From the NCBI GenBank assembly GCA_046350655.1, contig JAXMAB010000007.1, forward strand, positions 124,001 through 188,000: 64,000 nt of DNA. Reading direction: 5' to 3'. The notes beneath the pieces were generated by a model. The model was not told the DNA's origin. It was given only the letters and a program-made list of their open reading frames with translations, and searched no databases. Of this stretch, positions 8,981-18,166 are shown one piece after another. The stretch is from JAEUHO01 sp046350655. Lineage in GTDB: Bacteria; Planctomycetota; PLA2; JAEUHO01. Position 1 is the stretch's first letter, and every line of letters starts with the position of its first letter. Position numbers and translations under genes: made by a program.

Positions 8981-8999
8981 TCAGGGCAGCACGAGCCGC
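8936..8999. repeat. 64-bp direct repeat, copy 2
   Basis: This matches 5759-5822 with three mismatches. It joins the remnant KKPWWRF end to the intact minus-strand RLVLP-stop of the 1425-residue protein. Confidence 0.9.
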
Positions 9000-11900
9000 C
9001 GTTCCCGCGTCGCGCCGGCGGCGGCCTCGAACCGCCACAGGACGCCCGCGCCGGGCCCCGCCGGCATTGCGCGCACGGCGTGCGGGCCGGCCTCGAGCCC
9101 GTCAAGAGCGAAGCGGCCCGCGTCGTCCGCGGCATAGACCTGGCCGTCCACGACGAGGCGCGCCCCCGCGACGGGATCGCCGCCCGCGGCCACGACGCTC
9201 AGCCGCACGGCGACGGTGCCCCAGCGGGGCTCGTACGGGCCCGGGCCGTCGATCGCGACGGAGAGTGGCGGACGACCGGGCGCCTCGAAGACGACCGTGC
9301 CGTGCATGAACTCGAGGTCGAAGGCCCCGTCCGGGTCCGTGGCGGGCTCGCGTTCGACGGCGCGCTCGCCACGCGGGCGCACGACCGTCGTCGTCGCGCC
9401 GGCGGGCTTCCGTACGTGCGCCGTCGGCGCGGGGCGCGCGGCCCGGAGATCCACCGCGACGGGCGCGACGCTCGCCGGGTCGAGCACGACGTCGGCGACG
9501 ACCGCGCGACCCGCGACGGTCGCGTGGAGCGTCAACGCGCCCGCGGCGTCGGTCACGAGCGACGCGCCGTCGTCGTCCGCGGCGACGGCGTGGCCCTCGA
9601 ACGTAAGCCGCGCGGCCTCGACATCGAGGTCGCGGGCCCACGTGACGCGGCGTCGCAGTCGCGGCGCGAGCGTCGCGCGGCGCACGCCGTCCGGCCCGGG
9701 CGGCGTTAGCAGGACGCCCTGCCCGTCGGGCGCGACGACGAGGACCGGGGCGTCGGCGGGCACGCCCGCGATGCCCTCGGCCGCCTGTCGCGCCCCGGCG
9801 AGATAGCCATGGGTGCCCCGGGGTGCGTTCGAGAGCTCCACCGGCGCCTGCGCGGCGACGACGACCTCCACCGGGATCTCGCGTCCCGTGACCGCCACGA
9901 CCTCGGTGGGCGCGAACGTCGTCTTCGCGAACGGGTCCGCCGGTCGCACCTCGTATCGGCCGGCGGGCACCGCCACGCGGGCCTCCCCGACGGCCACTCG
10001 CGCCGGGCCCTCGCCCGCCGGCTCGTCCTCGGTCCACCCGAAGTGCACCTGCCCGTCGTCGCCCACGAGCGCCACGCGGACGTCGGCCGCGGGGCCCGCG
10101 CCGTCGCGCGCGCGCACGCGCACGAACCCGTCGGGCTCCGGGAGCGCCGGGCGGAACCCGGCCAGCCGGACCTTGAGCGAACGGTCCGCCGCGACCGCGT
10201 TGATCCGCAGCCACGCCCCCGTGAAGAGGTGGTGCACGCTCACGTCGCTCCCCGGCGTCGCGCCGACGAGCGTGAAGCGCCCCGCGGCGTCGGTGACGGC
10301 GCGCGGTCCCCGCGTCTCCTGGAACTGCCGGACGATGCACCCGGCGAGCGGCTGTCCTGCCGGGTCCACGACCGTCCCCGTCACGTCGACCGCGGGCGCG
10401 AGCACGATCCGCGCCTCCGCGCCGCCGTACGTCTCGAGCAGGTGCCCGACGACGTGCAGGGCGCCGCGATGGCGCGATGCGCTCACCCACAGGTAGCCGG
10501 CATCCGTCGGCGCGTGCGCGATCGCGAAGCGGCCGTCGGCGTCGGTCGTCACGAGCGCGCCGGACGGCCCGTGCCCGCAACCGAGGTAGAGGTCGACGGT
10601 CGCGCCCCCGATCGGGCGGCCGAGCGGGTCCACGACGCGACCGACGAGGCGCCGCCCCGCGTCGAGCACCATGCGCGCGGGCGGCCGATCGCCCATCGCG
10701 TGCGACGGCGCTCGCCCGGGGGCGGTCGCCACCCAGTGCGCCGTCCCCTCGTCGCGGGTCCACGGGACCGACGCCACGCCGCTGGCATCCGCGGCGCCCT
10801 CGGCGAGCAGGAGGCCACGATTCCACGCAGGATCCGACGCGTCCTCGGGGTACCAGCGCAGGACGGCGCCGACGGCCGGACGGTGCGTCTCGGCGTCCCA
10901 GAGGAGCGACGACACGGCGACGTCGCCGACCGCGTCCTCGGGAGGCGCGTCGCCCGGGAACGGGCCGTCGGCCGGGCTCACGACGTCCGCGCTCGGCCGC
11001 GGCAGCGTCACCGCGAGCGACCGGGCCTCGCCGTCCCCGAGCGTGAACGTCGCCGTGGCCCCGGCGCCGTCGTCCGCGACGACGACGAGCGTGTGCACGC
11101 CCGCGGGCACGCCGCCGATCGACGCGCGCCCCGCGACGACGTCGAACCGCGTCCCGGCGAGCAGCGCGCGGCCGGAGACGGGAGCACCGTCCGCGGCGTG
11201 GACGATCACCGTGATCGCGCCGGCGGGCCAGACGACCTCGTGCCGCCCCGGCGTCTCGAAGCGCCGGACGACCGACAGGAGCCCCGACGGGGCGATCCAC
11301 GCGACGCAAGGCCCGTCGAGAGCGACGGGCGTCTCGATCTCCCGCCCCTCGAGGCCGCCGCTCCCGACCAGCGACCGCGCGTCGAGCGCGGTGACCGGGA
11401 TCGGTGCGCCGCCGGGCCCCACGAGCGCCAGCGTGACCGGGCCCGTGGCCCGCTCGCCCTCGACGGGCCCGTCGAGGTTCACGGTCACGGTGGCCGGCGT
11501 CGCGCCGCGCGGCGGCAGCACGATCGGGACGACGCGCGTCGTCTCGGGCGCGCCGTCCTTCGCGTCGAAGTCCACCACGAGCCACGCCGGGCCCTCGACC
11601 TCGGTCGTGACCGTGTTCGGCGCGGGGCCGTCGTCCACCGTCATGTACCGCGCGTCGGGTCCGAGCCCGAGGCTGACGTCGTCGTACGGACGCTTCGAGA
11701 CGATGCGGATCGTCGTCGCGCGCTCCGTCGGCGGCGCGAGGCGCGCGAGGCGCGCGCCGTCCACGACCGGGCCGACCTCGGCCACCGCGTGGAACCCGCG
11801 CGCGGTGGCGACCACGCGGACCGCGGCCATCGGGTCCACGCAGGGCACGCGGGCGTCCGCGTCCTTCGGCGCGCCGACGTGCGCCGAGGCCGCGGGGCCG

Positions 11901-13258
11901 CCGCGCACGACGATCCACGCGTCCGCGCCGCCCTCCGGCAGGCCCTCGAACCGCAAAGGCACCCGCGGCACGGCCTCGAGGTCGAGGGTGACGGCCTCGT
12001 CAGCCTTGACGACGCCGCGCCGCAACGCGACGGCGCACGGGTCGAGCGGGTCGTCGCCCGCGACGACGAACGCGCCCGCCGGCACCTCGCGCTCGTCCTG
12101 GAACCGGCCCGCGGCGTCGTCCCACGGCAGGCGCGCGCGAGTCGTGACCCCGTCCGGGCCGGTCCACGTCACCCCCACGGAGGGCTTCGCGTCCGCGCCC
12201 TTCGGCCCCCGCACGGCGAGCGTGACCGTGGTGGTCCCCGCAGGCTCGACGAGGCCGTCGTCGCCGAGCGTGAGGTCGGCCGCGACGTCGGGCGAGAGCC
12301 GGACGTGGACGCCGCGGCCCTCGTCGGCCTTCGACGTGGTCCGCGGCCACACGACGAGGATCTCCTCGCCGGGTTCGACCCCCGCCAACGAGAACGTCCC
12401 GTCGGCGCCGGTGGTGGTGACCGGCCCGCGCGGGAACCCGTCGGCACGCACGACGACCCCGGCGAGCGGCGCCCCCGCCGCGTCCTTGAGCCGCCCCCGC
12501 AGCGTGACGCCGCGCTGCAGGACGAGTTCCTCGGCCGCCGTCCCCGACAGGCCGTTGACGCCGTGGACTTCCGTCACGAACCCGGGCGCGGTGATCCACA
12601 GGTTCCACCCCTCGTCCGGCGCGTCCTCGAAGACGACGCGGCCCTCGGCATCGGTGACCTGGGTCACGAGCGTCGGCGCGTGCGGGCAGCCGTCGGCCGG
12701 ATAGGCCTCGACGCGCGCGCCGGCGACGGGCCGGTCGTCGGGATCGGCGACGCGCGCCACGATCCGGATGCCGCGCCGCAGGCGCACGACCGCGGGCAGG
12801 CGGCCGAACTCGTGGACCGGCGCATAGCCGCGGGCGACCACGACGAAGTGGCCCCGCAGGCCGTCGTCGGGGATCTCGAGCGACGCCACGCCGAAGCGGT
12901 CGGTCGCCTGCTCCGCGACGACGACGTCGTACCGCGTCTCGCCGGCGTCCACGTCCTCCTCGTACATCGCGACGCGGGCGCCGACGACGGGAGCGCCCGT
13001 CGCGTCGTCCACGACGATCGTCGCGTCCACGTCGCCCTCGGGCAGGCGCCGGTCGTACGGACGCACCTCGACGCCGGCTGCGGGCGCGCCACCCGCGACG
13101 GGCGGGGCGGCCCCGGGCGGGGCGTCCGCGGGCGCGCCGGCCGCGCCGCGTCCCGTCAGCGTGCCGCCCACGAGGAACATCGCGACGACGACGCGACCCC
13201 ACCTGCGCGGGACCGCGAGGCCCGGTCGTCGTCGGGCGGCGGACGGGCCTTGCGTCAT
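8981..13258 (-). CDS. Giant exported carboxypeptidase-regulatory-like repeat protein
   Basis: The 1425-residue product has an N-terminal signal region (RVVVAMFLVGGTLTG). It then has many beta-sandwich units with the signature of carboxypeptidase regulatory-like domains: repeated V-x-x-x-D-D-R-P-V-A-G-A-R-V-E, followed by T-D-A-E-G-R-F and G-L/V-P-A-G turns. No catalytic domain is seen, so a cell-surface or periplasmic structural or adhesive role is likely. The signal region contains an exact dispersed 16-mer (encoding PGLAVP) between the first Met and the hydrophobic core. A C-terminal fragment of a paralogue survives at 5804-5866, and a shorter relative lies at 42227-45184. Confidence 0.8.
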   Translation of the reverse strand: MTQGPSAARRRPGLAVPRRWGRVVVAMFLVGGTLTGRGAAGAPADAPPGAAPPVAGGAPAAGVEVRPYDRRLPEGDVDATIVVDDATGAPVVGARVAMYEEDVDAGETRYDVVVAEQATDRFGVASLEIPDDGLRGHFVVVARGYAPVHEFGRLPAVVRLRRGIRIVARVADPDDRPVAGARVEAYPADGCPHAPTLVTQVTDAEGRVVFEDAPDEGWNLWITAPGFVTEVHGVNGLSGTAAEELVLQRGVTLRGRLKDAAGAPLAGVVVRADGFPRGPVTTTGADGTFSLAGVEPGEEILVVWPRTTSKADEGRGVHVRLSPDVAADLTLGDDGLVEPAGTTTVTLAVRGPKGADAKPSVGVTWTGPDGVTTRARLPWDDAAGRFQDEREVPAGAFVVAGDDPLDPCAVALRRGVVKADEAVTLDLEAVPRVPLRFEGLPEGGADAWIVVRGGPAASAHVGAPKDADARVPCVDPMAAVRVVATARGFHAVAEVGPVVDGARLARLAPPTERATTIRIVSKRPYDDVSLGLGPDARYMTVDDGPAPNTVTTEVEGPAWLVVDFDAKDGAPETTRVVPIVLPPRGATPATVTVNLDGPVEGERATGPVTLALVGPGGAPIPVTALDARSLVGSGGLEGREIETPVALDGPCVAWIAPSGLLSVVRRFETPGRHEVVWPAGAITVIVHAADGAPVSGRALLAGTRFDVVAGRASIGGVPAGVHTLVVVADDGAGATATFTLGDGEARSLAVTLPRPSADVVSPADGPFPGDAPPEDAVGDVAVSSLLWDAETHRPAVGAVLRWYPEDASDPAWNRGLLLAEGAADASGVASVPWTRDEGTAHWVATAPGRAPSHAMGDRPPARMVLDAGRRLVGRVVDPLGRPIGGATVDLYLGCGHGPSGALVTTDADGRFAIAHAPTDAGYLWVSASRHRGALHVVGHLLETYGGAEARIVLAPAVDVTGTVVDPAGQPLAGCIVRQFQETRGPRAVTDAAGRFTLVGATPGSDVSVHHLFTGAWLRINAVAADRSLKVRLAGFRPALPEPDGFVRVRARDGAGPAADVRVALVGDDGQVHFGWTEDEPAGEGPARVAVGEARVAVPAGRYEVRPADPFAKTTFAPTEVVAVTGREIPVEVVVAAQAPVELSNAPRGTHGYLAGARQAAEGIAGVPADAPVLVVAPDGQGVLLTPPGPDGVRRATLAPRLRRRVTWARDLDVEAARLTFEGHAVAADDDGASLVTDAAGALTLHATVAGRAVVADVVLDPASVAPVAVDLRAARPAPTAHVRKPAGATTTVVRPRGERAVEREPATDPDGAFDLEFMHGTVVFEAPGRPPLSVAIDGPGPYEPRWGTVAVRLSVVAAGGDPVAGARLVVDGQVYAADDAGRFALDGLEAGPHAVRAMPAGPGAGVLWRFEAAAGATRERRLVLP
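13209..13225 (+). repeat. Dispersed 16-mer inside a signal-peptide region
   Basis: This is an exact copy (GGGACCGCGAGGCCCGG). The minus-strand gene reads it as R-P-G-L-A-V-P just before the hydrophobic core of the signal peptide. Confidence 0.8.
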
Positions 13259-13295
13259 CGGCGGGTCGCTCCGCGATGCATCGTCGCACGGGGCA

Positions 13296-15614
13296 TCATC
13301 GCACGGGCGCCACGCGGCGGGGCCAGGCGTCGAGGAAGCCGAGACGGCCGCGCGCCACGTCGCGGCCGCGCGCCACGTTCGGGCCGCCGCCCGGGCCCCG
13401 CGGGCCGTCCTTGCCCCATGCCTTGCCGTCGCCGGCGTCGGCGTCGGGGACGGGGTCGCCGCCGCCCGCGGGCCGGCGCAGGTAGCGGTCGGTGCCGCCG
13501 AGGTCGAGGAGGAACGACGTCTGCGGCAGGAAGAACGTGAAGCCCGAGCCGCGGCTCGGGACCGCGTAGTCGGGCCGCTCGTCGATCGCGCCGAAGGCGA
13601 GCGCGCCCGCGTTCGCGACGTAGACGTCGTCGCCGCCCTCGTCGAGGAGCCAGCCGTGGCTGCGCACGTTGGCGCAGCCGAGGCTGATGATGTCGGCCTC
13701 GTAGCGGTCGTTGCCCGCGCGGTCGAAGACGAACGCGTTCACGACGTCCCAGCCGAAGCCGACGCCCGCGCCCGCCTTGGGCCCGAGCCCCACCTTCGGC
13801 CAGTCGAGGAGGAGGTGCTGGTCGTCGCCGCCCTCGTCGACGACGGCGCCGACCGCGAAGTGCGCCCCGGAGCCGTGGCTGAAGTAGACGCTGCGGTACG
13901 CGTCGTTGCCGCCGCCGTCATAGAGCAGCCCGGTGCCGAACCAGAAGCCGCAGCCCTGGCTGAAGTTGCCGGCGTCGTACGTGTCGTCGCCGTCCACGTC
14001 GAGGAGCGCGCCGAGGCCGCCCGCCCAGGCGTGGCCGTCGTTCACGTCGCCGCGCCGGCCGAAGCCCGCGCCCTGCGCGCACGACGACACGATCTTCTGG
14101 TCGCTGTGGTAGTCGGCGCGGCCCTTGCCGGCCGTCTCGGGCTTCGGGTCGGCGGTGTAGCGGTCGTTGCCGGCGCGGTCGGCGAGCACGCCCGCGCCGC
14201 CGGGCCCGCCGTAGCCCTGCCCGTCGCCCTCGAGCAGGCGGTACTCGTCGTCGCCCGCGACGTCGAGCAGCAGGCCGACCCCGAACGTGCCGGCGCCCTC
14301 GCCCGTCAGGCAGGCGTACTCGTCGTAGCCGCCCTCCTCCACGAGGACGCCCAAGCCGATGAACCCCCCGCCGAGCGAGAGGCGGTCGCCCGTGTAATAG
14401 GTGTGCGTGGCGCCCGCGACGTAGAGGACGCCGCAGCCGAGGATGCCGGACGCGACGAGCCCCGCCGTCCGCTCGGCCTCGGGCGCCTGGAGCTCGACGC
14501 CGTAGTCCTCGCCGATGCGGTCGCCCGCGACGCGGTCCGTCAGCACGAGCGCGAGCGACAGCGGACGGTCCGGCGCCGTGTGCGCGATCCCGCCGCTCCA
14601 GTTGTTCGAGGCCCACGCCCGCACGACGAGGAACGGCGCGTCCGCGGTCTGGGTGTTGACGGCGGAGCTGTCGAACAGCACGGTGCCCCACGGCGTCGGG
14701 AGGCGGAGCTCGAACGAGGAGAGGTCCTTCGGCCGCCGCACCTTCGTCGGGGCCTTGCCGTCCTCCCCCGCCTCCTCGACGTCCTCCATGGGACGGGCCG
14801 CCTCGAGCTCCCACCGCGCGCGCTGGACGGCCTCCATCGCCTTCAGGCTGCCGTAGGCGAGCGCGTGCTCGTCGAGCGCGCGCGCGACGTCCTCGTACAG
14901 CGGCACCGTGCGGGCGTCGTCCTCGCGCGCCGCGAGCGGCGGGTTCAGCGAGGCGAACACCGCCGCGCGCTGCGCCGGCGTGACGTGGCGCAGCCCCACG
15001 TCGATCCAGCGGCGCGCGTCGATCGTCGCGAGCACGAGCCGCGCGAGCGGGAGGTGGTAGGCCGCGGGCACGACCTTCACGCGTTCGGCCAGCGCCTTCG
15101 GGTCGGCGGCGCCGGGGTCGCCCGCGGCCACGAGGAGGCGGGCGAGCGCGTCGGCGAGCGGATCGGCGTCGGCCGGCTTCGGCTCGTGGAGCCCGAAGCC
15201 GAAGCCGCGGATCCCGCCGATGCGGCGGTCCACGCCGAGCGCGACCGCGAGGCGGTAGAGCGCGCCGGGCCCCTCCTTCGGCGCGACGGTCATCTGCTCG
15301 GTCGTCAGCAGGTCCTCGACGACGTTGCCGAGCGTGCGCGTGAACGCGTACGTGCCGCGCGCGTCGGCGAGCAGGTCGTCGAAGAACGGCGCCTTGAACG
15401 GCACGACGTGCGGGTAGCGCGGCCAGGTCGCCTTCGGCCGGAACCCGAGGTCGGCGTCCGAGAGGCCCGCGTCCTTCACGACCTCCGCGAAGACGTCGGG
15501 GGCCGGCGGCTCGGCCGGGGCGGGCGGGGCCGCCGGCGCCGGCGGCGCGTCGGCCGCGCGCGCGACGGCGCCCGTCGTCAGCAGCGCCACGAGGGCGAGG
15601 GTGATCGACCGCAT
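13296..15614 (-). CDS. Exported GGDD-repeat protein
   Basis: From the ATG at 15614 (GGGAGG ribosome site nearby) this is 772 residues with a clear signal peptide (MRSITLALVALLTTGAVARA). The N-terminal half is mostly helical with no recognised domain. From about residue 380 it has at least ten irregular repeats of roughly 30 residues built on a GGDD-x-Y or GND-x-Y core followed by a Gly-rich segment (for example VEEGGYDEY, LLDVAGDDEY, DRAGNDRY, VDGDDTY, DEGGDDVY). The pattern resembles calcium-binding or beta-helix repeats. A surface or periplasmic beta-solenoid is inferred. An upstream ATG at 15641 is in frame but lies before the ribosome site. Confidence 0.75.
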   Translation of the reverse strand: MRSITLALVALLTTGAVARAADAPPAPAAPPAPAEPPAPDVFAEVVKDAGLSDADLGFRPKATWPRYPHVVPFKAPFFDDLLADARGTYAFTRTLGNVVEDLLTTEQMTVAPKEGPGALYRLAVALGVDRRIGGIRGFGFGLHEPKPADADPLADALARLLVAAGDPGAADPKALAERVKVVPAAYHLPLARLVLATIDARRWIDVGLRHVTPAQRAAVFASLNPPLAAREDDARTVPLYEDVARALDEHALAYGSLKAMEAVQRARWELEAARPMEDVEEAGEDGKAPTKVRRPKDLSSFELRLPTPWGTVLFDSSAVNTQTADAPFLVVRAWASNNWSGGIAHTAPDRPLSLALVLTDRVAGDRIGEDYGVELQAPEAERTAGLVASGILGCGVLYVAGATHTYYTGDRLSLGGGFIGLGVLVEEGGYDEYACLTGEGAGTFGVGLLLDVAGDDEYRLLEGDGQGYGGPGGAGVLADRAGNDRYTADPKPETAGKGRADYHSDQKIVSSCAQGAGFGRRGDVNDGHAWAGGLGALLDVDGDDTYDAGNFSQGCGFWFGTGLLYDGGGNDAYRSVYFSHGSGAHFAVGAVVDEGGDDQHLLLDWPKVGLGPKAGAGVGFGWDVVNAFVFDRAGNDRYEADIISLGCANVRSHGWLLDEGGDDVYVANAGALAFGAIDERPDYAVPSRGSGFTFFLPQTSFLLDLGGTDRYLRRPAGGGDPVPDADAGDGKAWGKDGPRGPGGGPNVARGRDVARGRLGFLDAWPRRVAPVR

Positions 15615-15643
15615 GGAAGTCCTCCCGACCGGGCCCCCCACCG

Positions 15644-15649
15644 TACGAT
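15644..15649 (+). promoter_or_regulatory. TAnnnT -10 motif, leaderless type
   Basis: TACGAT ends nine bases before the ATG of the glcD-like gene. No Shine-Dalgarno sequence lies between. Confidence 0.45.
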
Positions 15650-15658
15650 CGGGCGGCC

Positions 15659-17122
15659 ATGGCGACGACCCCCGTCTTCCGTCCCGTGACCCCCGCGATC
15701 GTCGCCGCCCTCGAGGCCGTGGTCGGCGCCGCCCACGTCGTGCGCCCCGGGCCGGACCTCGATCGGTTCTCCCACGACGAGAGCGAGGACCTCTTCGCGG
15801 CGCCCGAGGTGGCCGTGCGCCCCGGCTCGACGGCCGAGGTGGCCGCGGTGCTCGCGCTCGCCCACCGCGAGCGGGTCCCCGTGACGCCCCGCGCCGCCGG
15901 CACCGGCCTCTCGGGGGGCGCGCTGCCCCTCCACGGCGGCATCGTCCTCTCCGTCGAGCGCATGGACCGCATCCTCGAGGTGGACGAGGCCAACCTCGTC
16001 GCGGTCGTGCAGCCCGGGGTCGTCACCGAGCGCCTGCAGCAGGACGTCGAGGCGCGCGGCCTCTACTACCCGCCCGACCCCGCCAGCCGCGGCTCCTGCA
16101 CCCTCGGCGGCAACATCGCCGAGAACGCCGGCGGCCCCCACTGCGTCAAGTACGGCCTCACGAAGGACTACGTGCTCTCCCTCGAGGCCGTCACCGCCGA
16201 CGGCCGCGTCTTCCGCACCGGCGGCAAGGTGCGCAAGGACGTCGCGGGCTACGACCTCGCCCACCTGATCGTCGGCAGCGAGGGCACGCTCGCCGTCGTC
16301 ACCGAGGCGACGCTCCGCCTGATCCCGCTCCCGCGGTTCCGCCGCGTCGTCTTCGCGCCGTTCCCCGACCTCGACGCGGCGGCCCGCGCGATCCCCGCGC
16401 TCGCGAGGGCCCGCATCACGCCGTCGGCGCTCGAGCTGATGGAGCGCTCGGCGCTCGCGGCCGCGCAGGCCCACCTCCAGCGCTCGATCCCGGGCGGCGA
16501 GGCCGAGGCGAGCCTCATCGTCGAGGTGGACGGCCACGACGAGGCCGTCGTCGAGGCCGACCTCGTGCGCGTCGGCGAGGTGCTCGCCGAGGCCGGCGCG
16601 ACCGACGTCGTCCTCGCGGACTCGCCGCAGAAGGAGCGCGACCTCTGGCGCATCCGCCGCTGCATCGGCGAGGCCGTCAAGAAGATCGCGTCGTACGTCG
16701 AGTGCGACACCGCGGTGCCGCCGTCGAAGGTCCCCGACCTCCTGCGCGGCGTGCGCGCCGCCGCCGCGCGGTACGGCGTGCGCCAGATCTCCTACGGCCA
16801 CGCGGGCGACGGCAACCTCCACGTCAACGTCCTCTCCGACGACCCCGACCCCGGCCACCGCGAGCGCGCGCTGCGCCCCGCCATCGAGGCGATCTACGCC
16901 GTCGCGACGTCGCTCGGCGGGACGATCACCGGCGAGCACGGCGTGGGCTGCGTCGCCGCGCGCTACCTCCCGACGTGCCGCGACGCGAACGCGATCGCGG
17001 TCATGCGCGCGGTGAAGGACGCCCTCGACCCCGCGGGGATCCTCAACCCCGGCAAGGTGCTCGACGGCCCGGACTTCCACGCGATCCCGCGGCGTCCGAA
17101 GCGCCGGGCGGCGACCCCGTGA
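15659..17122 (+). CDS. glcD: FAD-linked oxidase, glycolate/D-lactate oxidase GlcD family
   Basis: This 487-residue flavoprotein oxidises 2-hydroxy acids such as glycolate or D-lactate. The PCMH-type FAD domain spans about residues 40-225, with PRAAGTGLSGGA and GGNIAENAGGPHCVKYG. The FAD-oxidase C-terminal domain follows, with YGHAGDGNLHVN and GEHGVGCVA. Length and order match the GlcD/Dld-2 family. No GlcE or GlcF partner is in the window. The next gene encodes a [2Fe-2S] NifU-like protein, separated by only 22 bases that consist mainly of the dispersed 16-mer. Confidence 0.9.
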   Translation: MATTPVFRPVTPAIVAALEAVVGAAHVVRPGPDLDRFSHDESEDLFAAPEVAVRPGSTAEVAAVLALAHRERVPVTPRAAGTGLSGGALPLHGGIVLSVERMDRILEVDEANLVAVVQPGVVTERLQQDVEARGLYYPPDPASRGSCTLGGNIAENAGGPHCVKYGLTKDYVLSLEAVTADGRVFRTGGKVRKDVAGYDLAHLIVGSEGTLAVVTEATLRLIPLPRFRRVVFAPFPDLDAAARAIPALARARITPSALELMERSALAAAQAHLQRSIPGGEAEASLIVEVDGHDEAVVEADLVRVGEVLAEAGATDVVLADSPQKERDLWRIRRCIGEAVKKIASYVECDTAVPPSKVPDLLRGVRAAAARYGVRQISYGHAGDGNLHVNVLSDDPDPGHRERALRPAIEAIYAVATSLGGTITGEHGVGCVAARYLPTCRDANAIAVMRAVKDALDPAGILNPGKVLDGPDFHAIPRRPKRRAATP

Positions 17123-17124
17123 CC

Positions 17125-17141
17125 GGGACCGCGAGGCCCGG
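17125..17141 (+). repeat. Dispersed 16-mer filling an intergenic gap
   Basis: This exact copy (GGGACCGCGAGGCCCGG) occupies 17 of the 22 bases between the glcD stop and the GTG of the nifU-like gene. It leaves no room for a conventional ribosome site. Confidence 0.85.
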
Positions 17142-17144
17142 CCC

Positions 17145-18020
17145 GTGACGGTCCCCCCCGCGCTCGCGCGGCTCGCGCCCGCCTACCTCGCGCGCCTCGT
17201 CGCGCCGGCCGGCCTCGGCGACCTCGTGCCCGCCGACCTCGCGGGCGAGGTCGGCAGCCTCGTCGGCGGCGGCGGCGTGCGCGTGATGCTGCGCGTCGCC
17301 CCGGGGCGGCCCGGCGCCGCGCCCCGCGTCGCGGCGATGTCGTTCCGCTCGCTCGGCAGCCCGGCGGCCCACGGGCCCGGCTCGGTGCTCGTCGAGCGCG
17401 GCGTCGGCGCGACGCTCGACGCCCTCGCGGCGCTGCGCCGCGACGACCTCGTCGGGCCGCTCGGCCCGGTCCCGCCGGCCGTCGTGCGCGCCGCGGACCG
17501 CTGCCTCGACGCGCTCGACCGCGCGCTCGCCGACGGCGCGGCCGCCGCGCGCGTGGACGCCCCCGGGCTGCTCACCTGCCGGTGCCTGGGCGTCGGCGAC
17601 CGCGAGATCCGCCGCGCGGTGGCCCGCGGGGCGACGACGGTGCCGATGATCGGGCTCGACTGCGCCGCCGGGACGGGCTGCCATTCGTGCTGGCCCGACC
17701 TGCGCGCGTTGCTCCTCGAGGCGTCGTCGGAGGTGTCGGCCCCCGGGCCTCGCGTCCCCACGGGCCCGACCGCGCCCCCGCACGCGCCCCCGTCCCTGCA
17801 CGCGGCGATCCGCGCGCTCGTCGCGCCGCTGTGGCGCGCGCAGGGTGTGACCCTGGGCGAGGTTGCGACGGATGCCGCGTCGGTGCGCCTCACGGTCGCG
17901 GCGACCGCGCCGGACGCGATGGCGAGCCCGATCGGCGCCGTCGCGTTGGCGCAACACGCGCTGCGGGAAACGATGGACGAAACCGTCCGCGTGGTCCTCG
18001 GCGACGCCGCGCCGCGCTGA
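17145..18020 (+). CDS. NifU-like protein with degenerate scaffold domains
   Basis: The 291-residue product follows three-domain NifU order. Residues 1-135 look like an IscU/NifU N-terminal fold. Residues 143-192 are a BFD-type [2Fe-2S] domain with C145-x-C147 and C179-x2-C182 in place (C173 extra). Residues 217-290 resemble the NifU C-terminal domain. The three IscU ligand cysteines are absent: the first site reads GGGG (41-44), the second AAHGPGS (74-80), and the third VVRAA (113-117). The C-terminal CxxC is also gone. It probably keeps an electron-transfer or regulatory [2Fe-2S] centre but cannot scaffold clusters in the usual way. Its partner may be the upstream oxidase. Confidence 0.75.
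   Translation: MTVPPALARLAPAYLARLVAPAGLGDLVPADLAGEVGSLVGGGGVRVMLRVAPGRPGAAPRVAAMSFRSLGSPAAHGPGSVLVERGVGATLDALAALRRDDLVGPLGPVPPAVVRAADRCLDALDRALADGAAAARVDAPGLLTCRCLGVGDREIRRAVARGATTVPMIGLDCAAGTGCHSCWPDLRALLLEASSEVSAPGPRVPTGPTAPPHAPPSLHAAIRALVAPLWRAQGVTLGEVATDAASVRLTVAATAPDAMASPIGAVALAQHALRETMDETVRVVLGDAAPR
17743..17759 (-). repeat. Dispersed 16-mer variant inside the nifU-like gene
   Basis: CCGGGCCTCGCGTCCCC is the consensus on the minus strand lacking one C. It encodes A-P-G-P-R-V-P in the linker between the BFD domain and the C-terminal domain. Confidence 0.6.
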
Positions 18021-18115
18021 CGGCGCGCCCGGGACCGTCGGCGCGCGACCGGGCTCGCGTCGGCGGCCGGATCGGCCGATGCACAGGGAGGAGACGCGCG
18101 CTCCATGGAAAGTTC

Positions 18116-18141
18116 GGGGCCGTCGGCCCCGGTCCTATACT
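18116..18141 (+). promoter_or_regulatory. Hairpin and TATACT -10 upstream of the DUF2203 gene
   Basis: A perfect inverted repeat GGGGCC-GTC-GGCCCC (18116-18130) is followed by TATACT (18136-18141), 25 bases before the ATG at 18167. The hairpin could end the glcD-nifU transcript and the TATACT could start the next one. Confidence 0.4.
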
Positions 18142-18166
18142 TCACGCGTCCCCGGGGGCCAGACGC

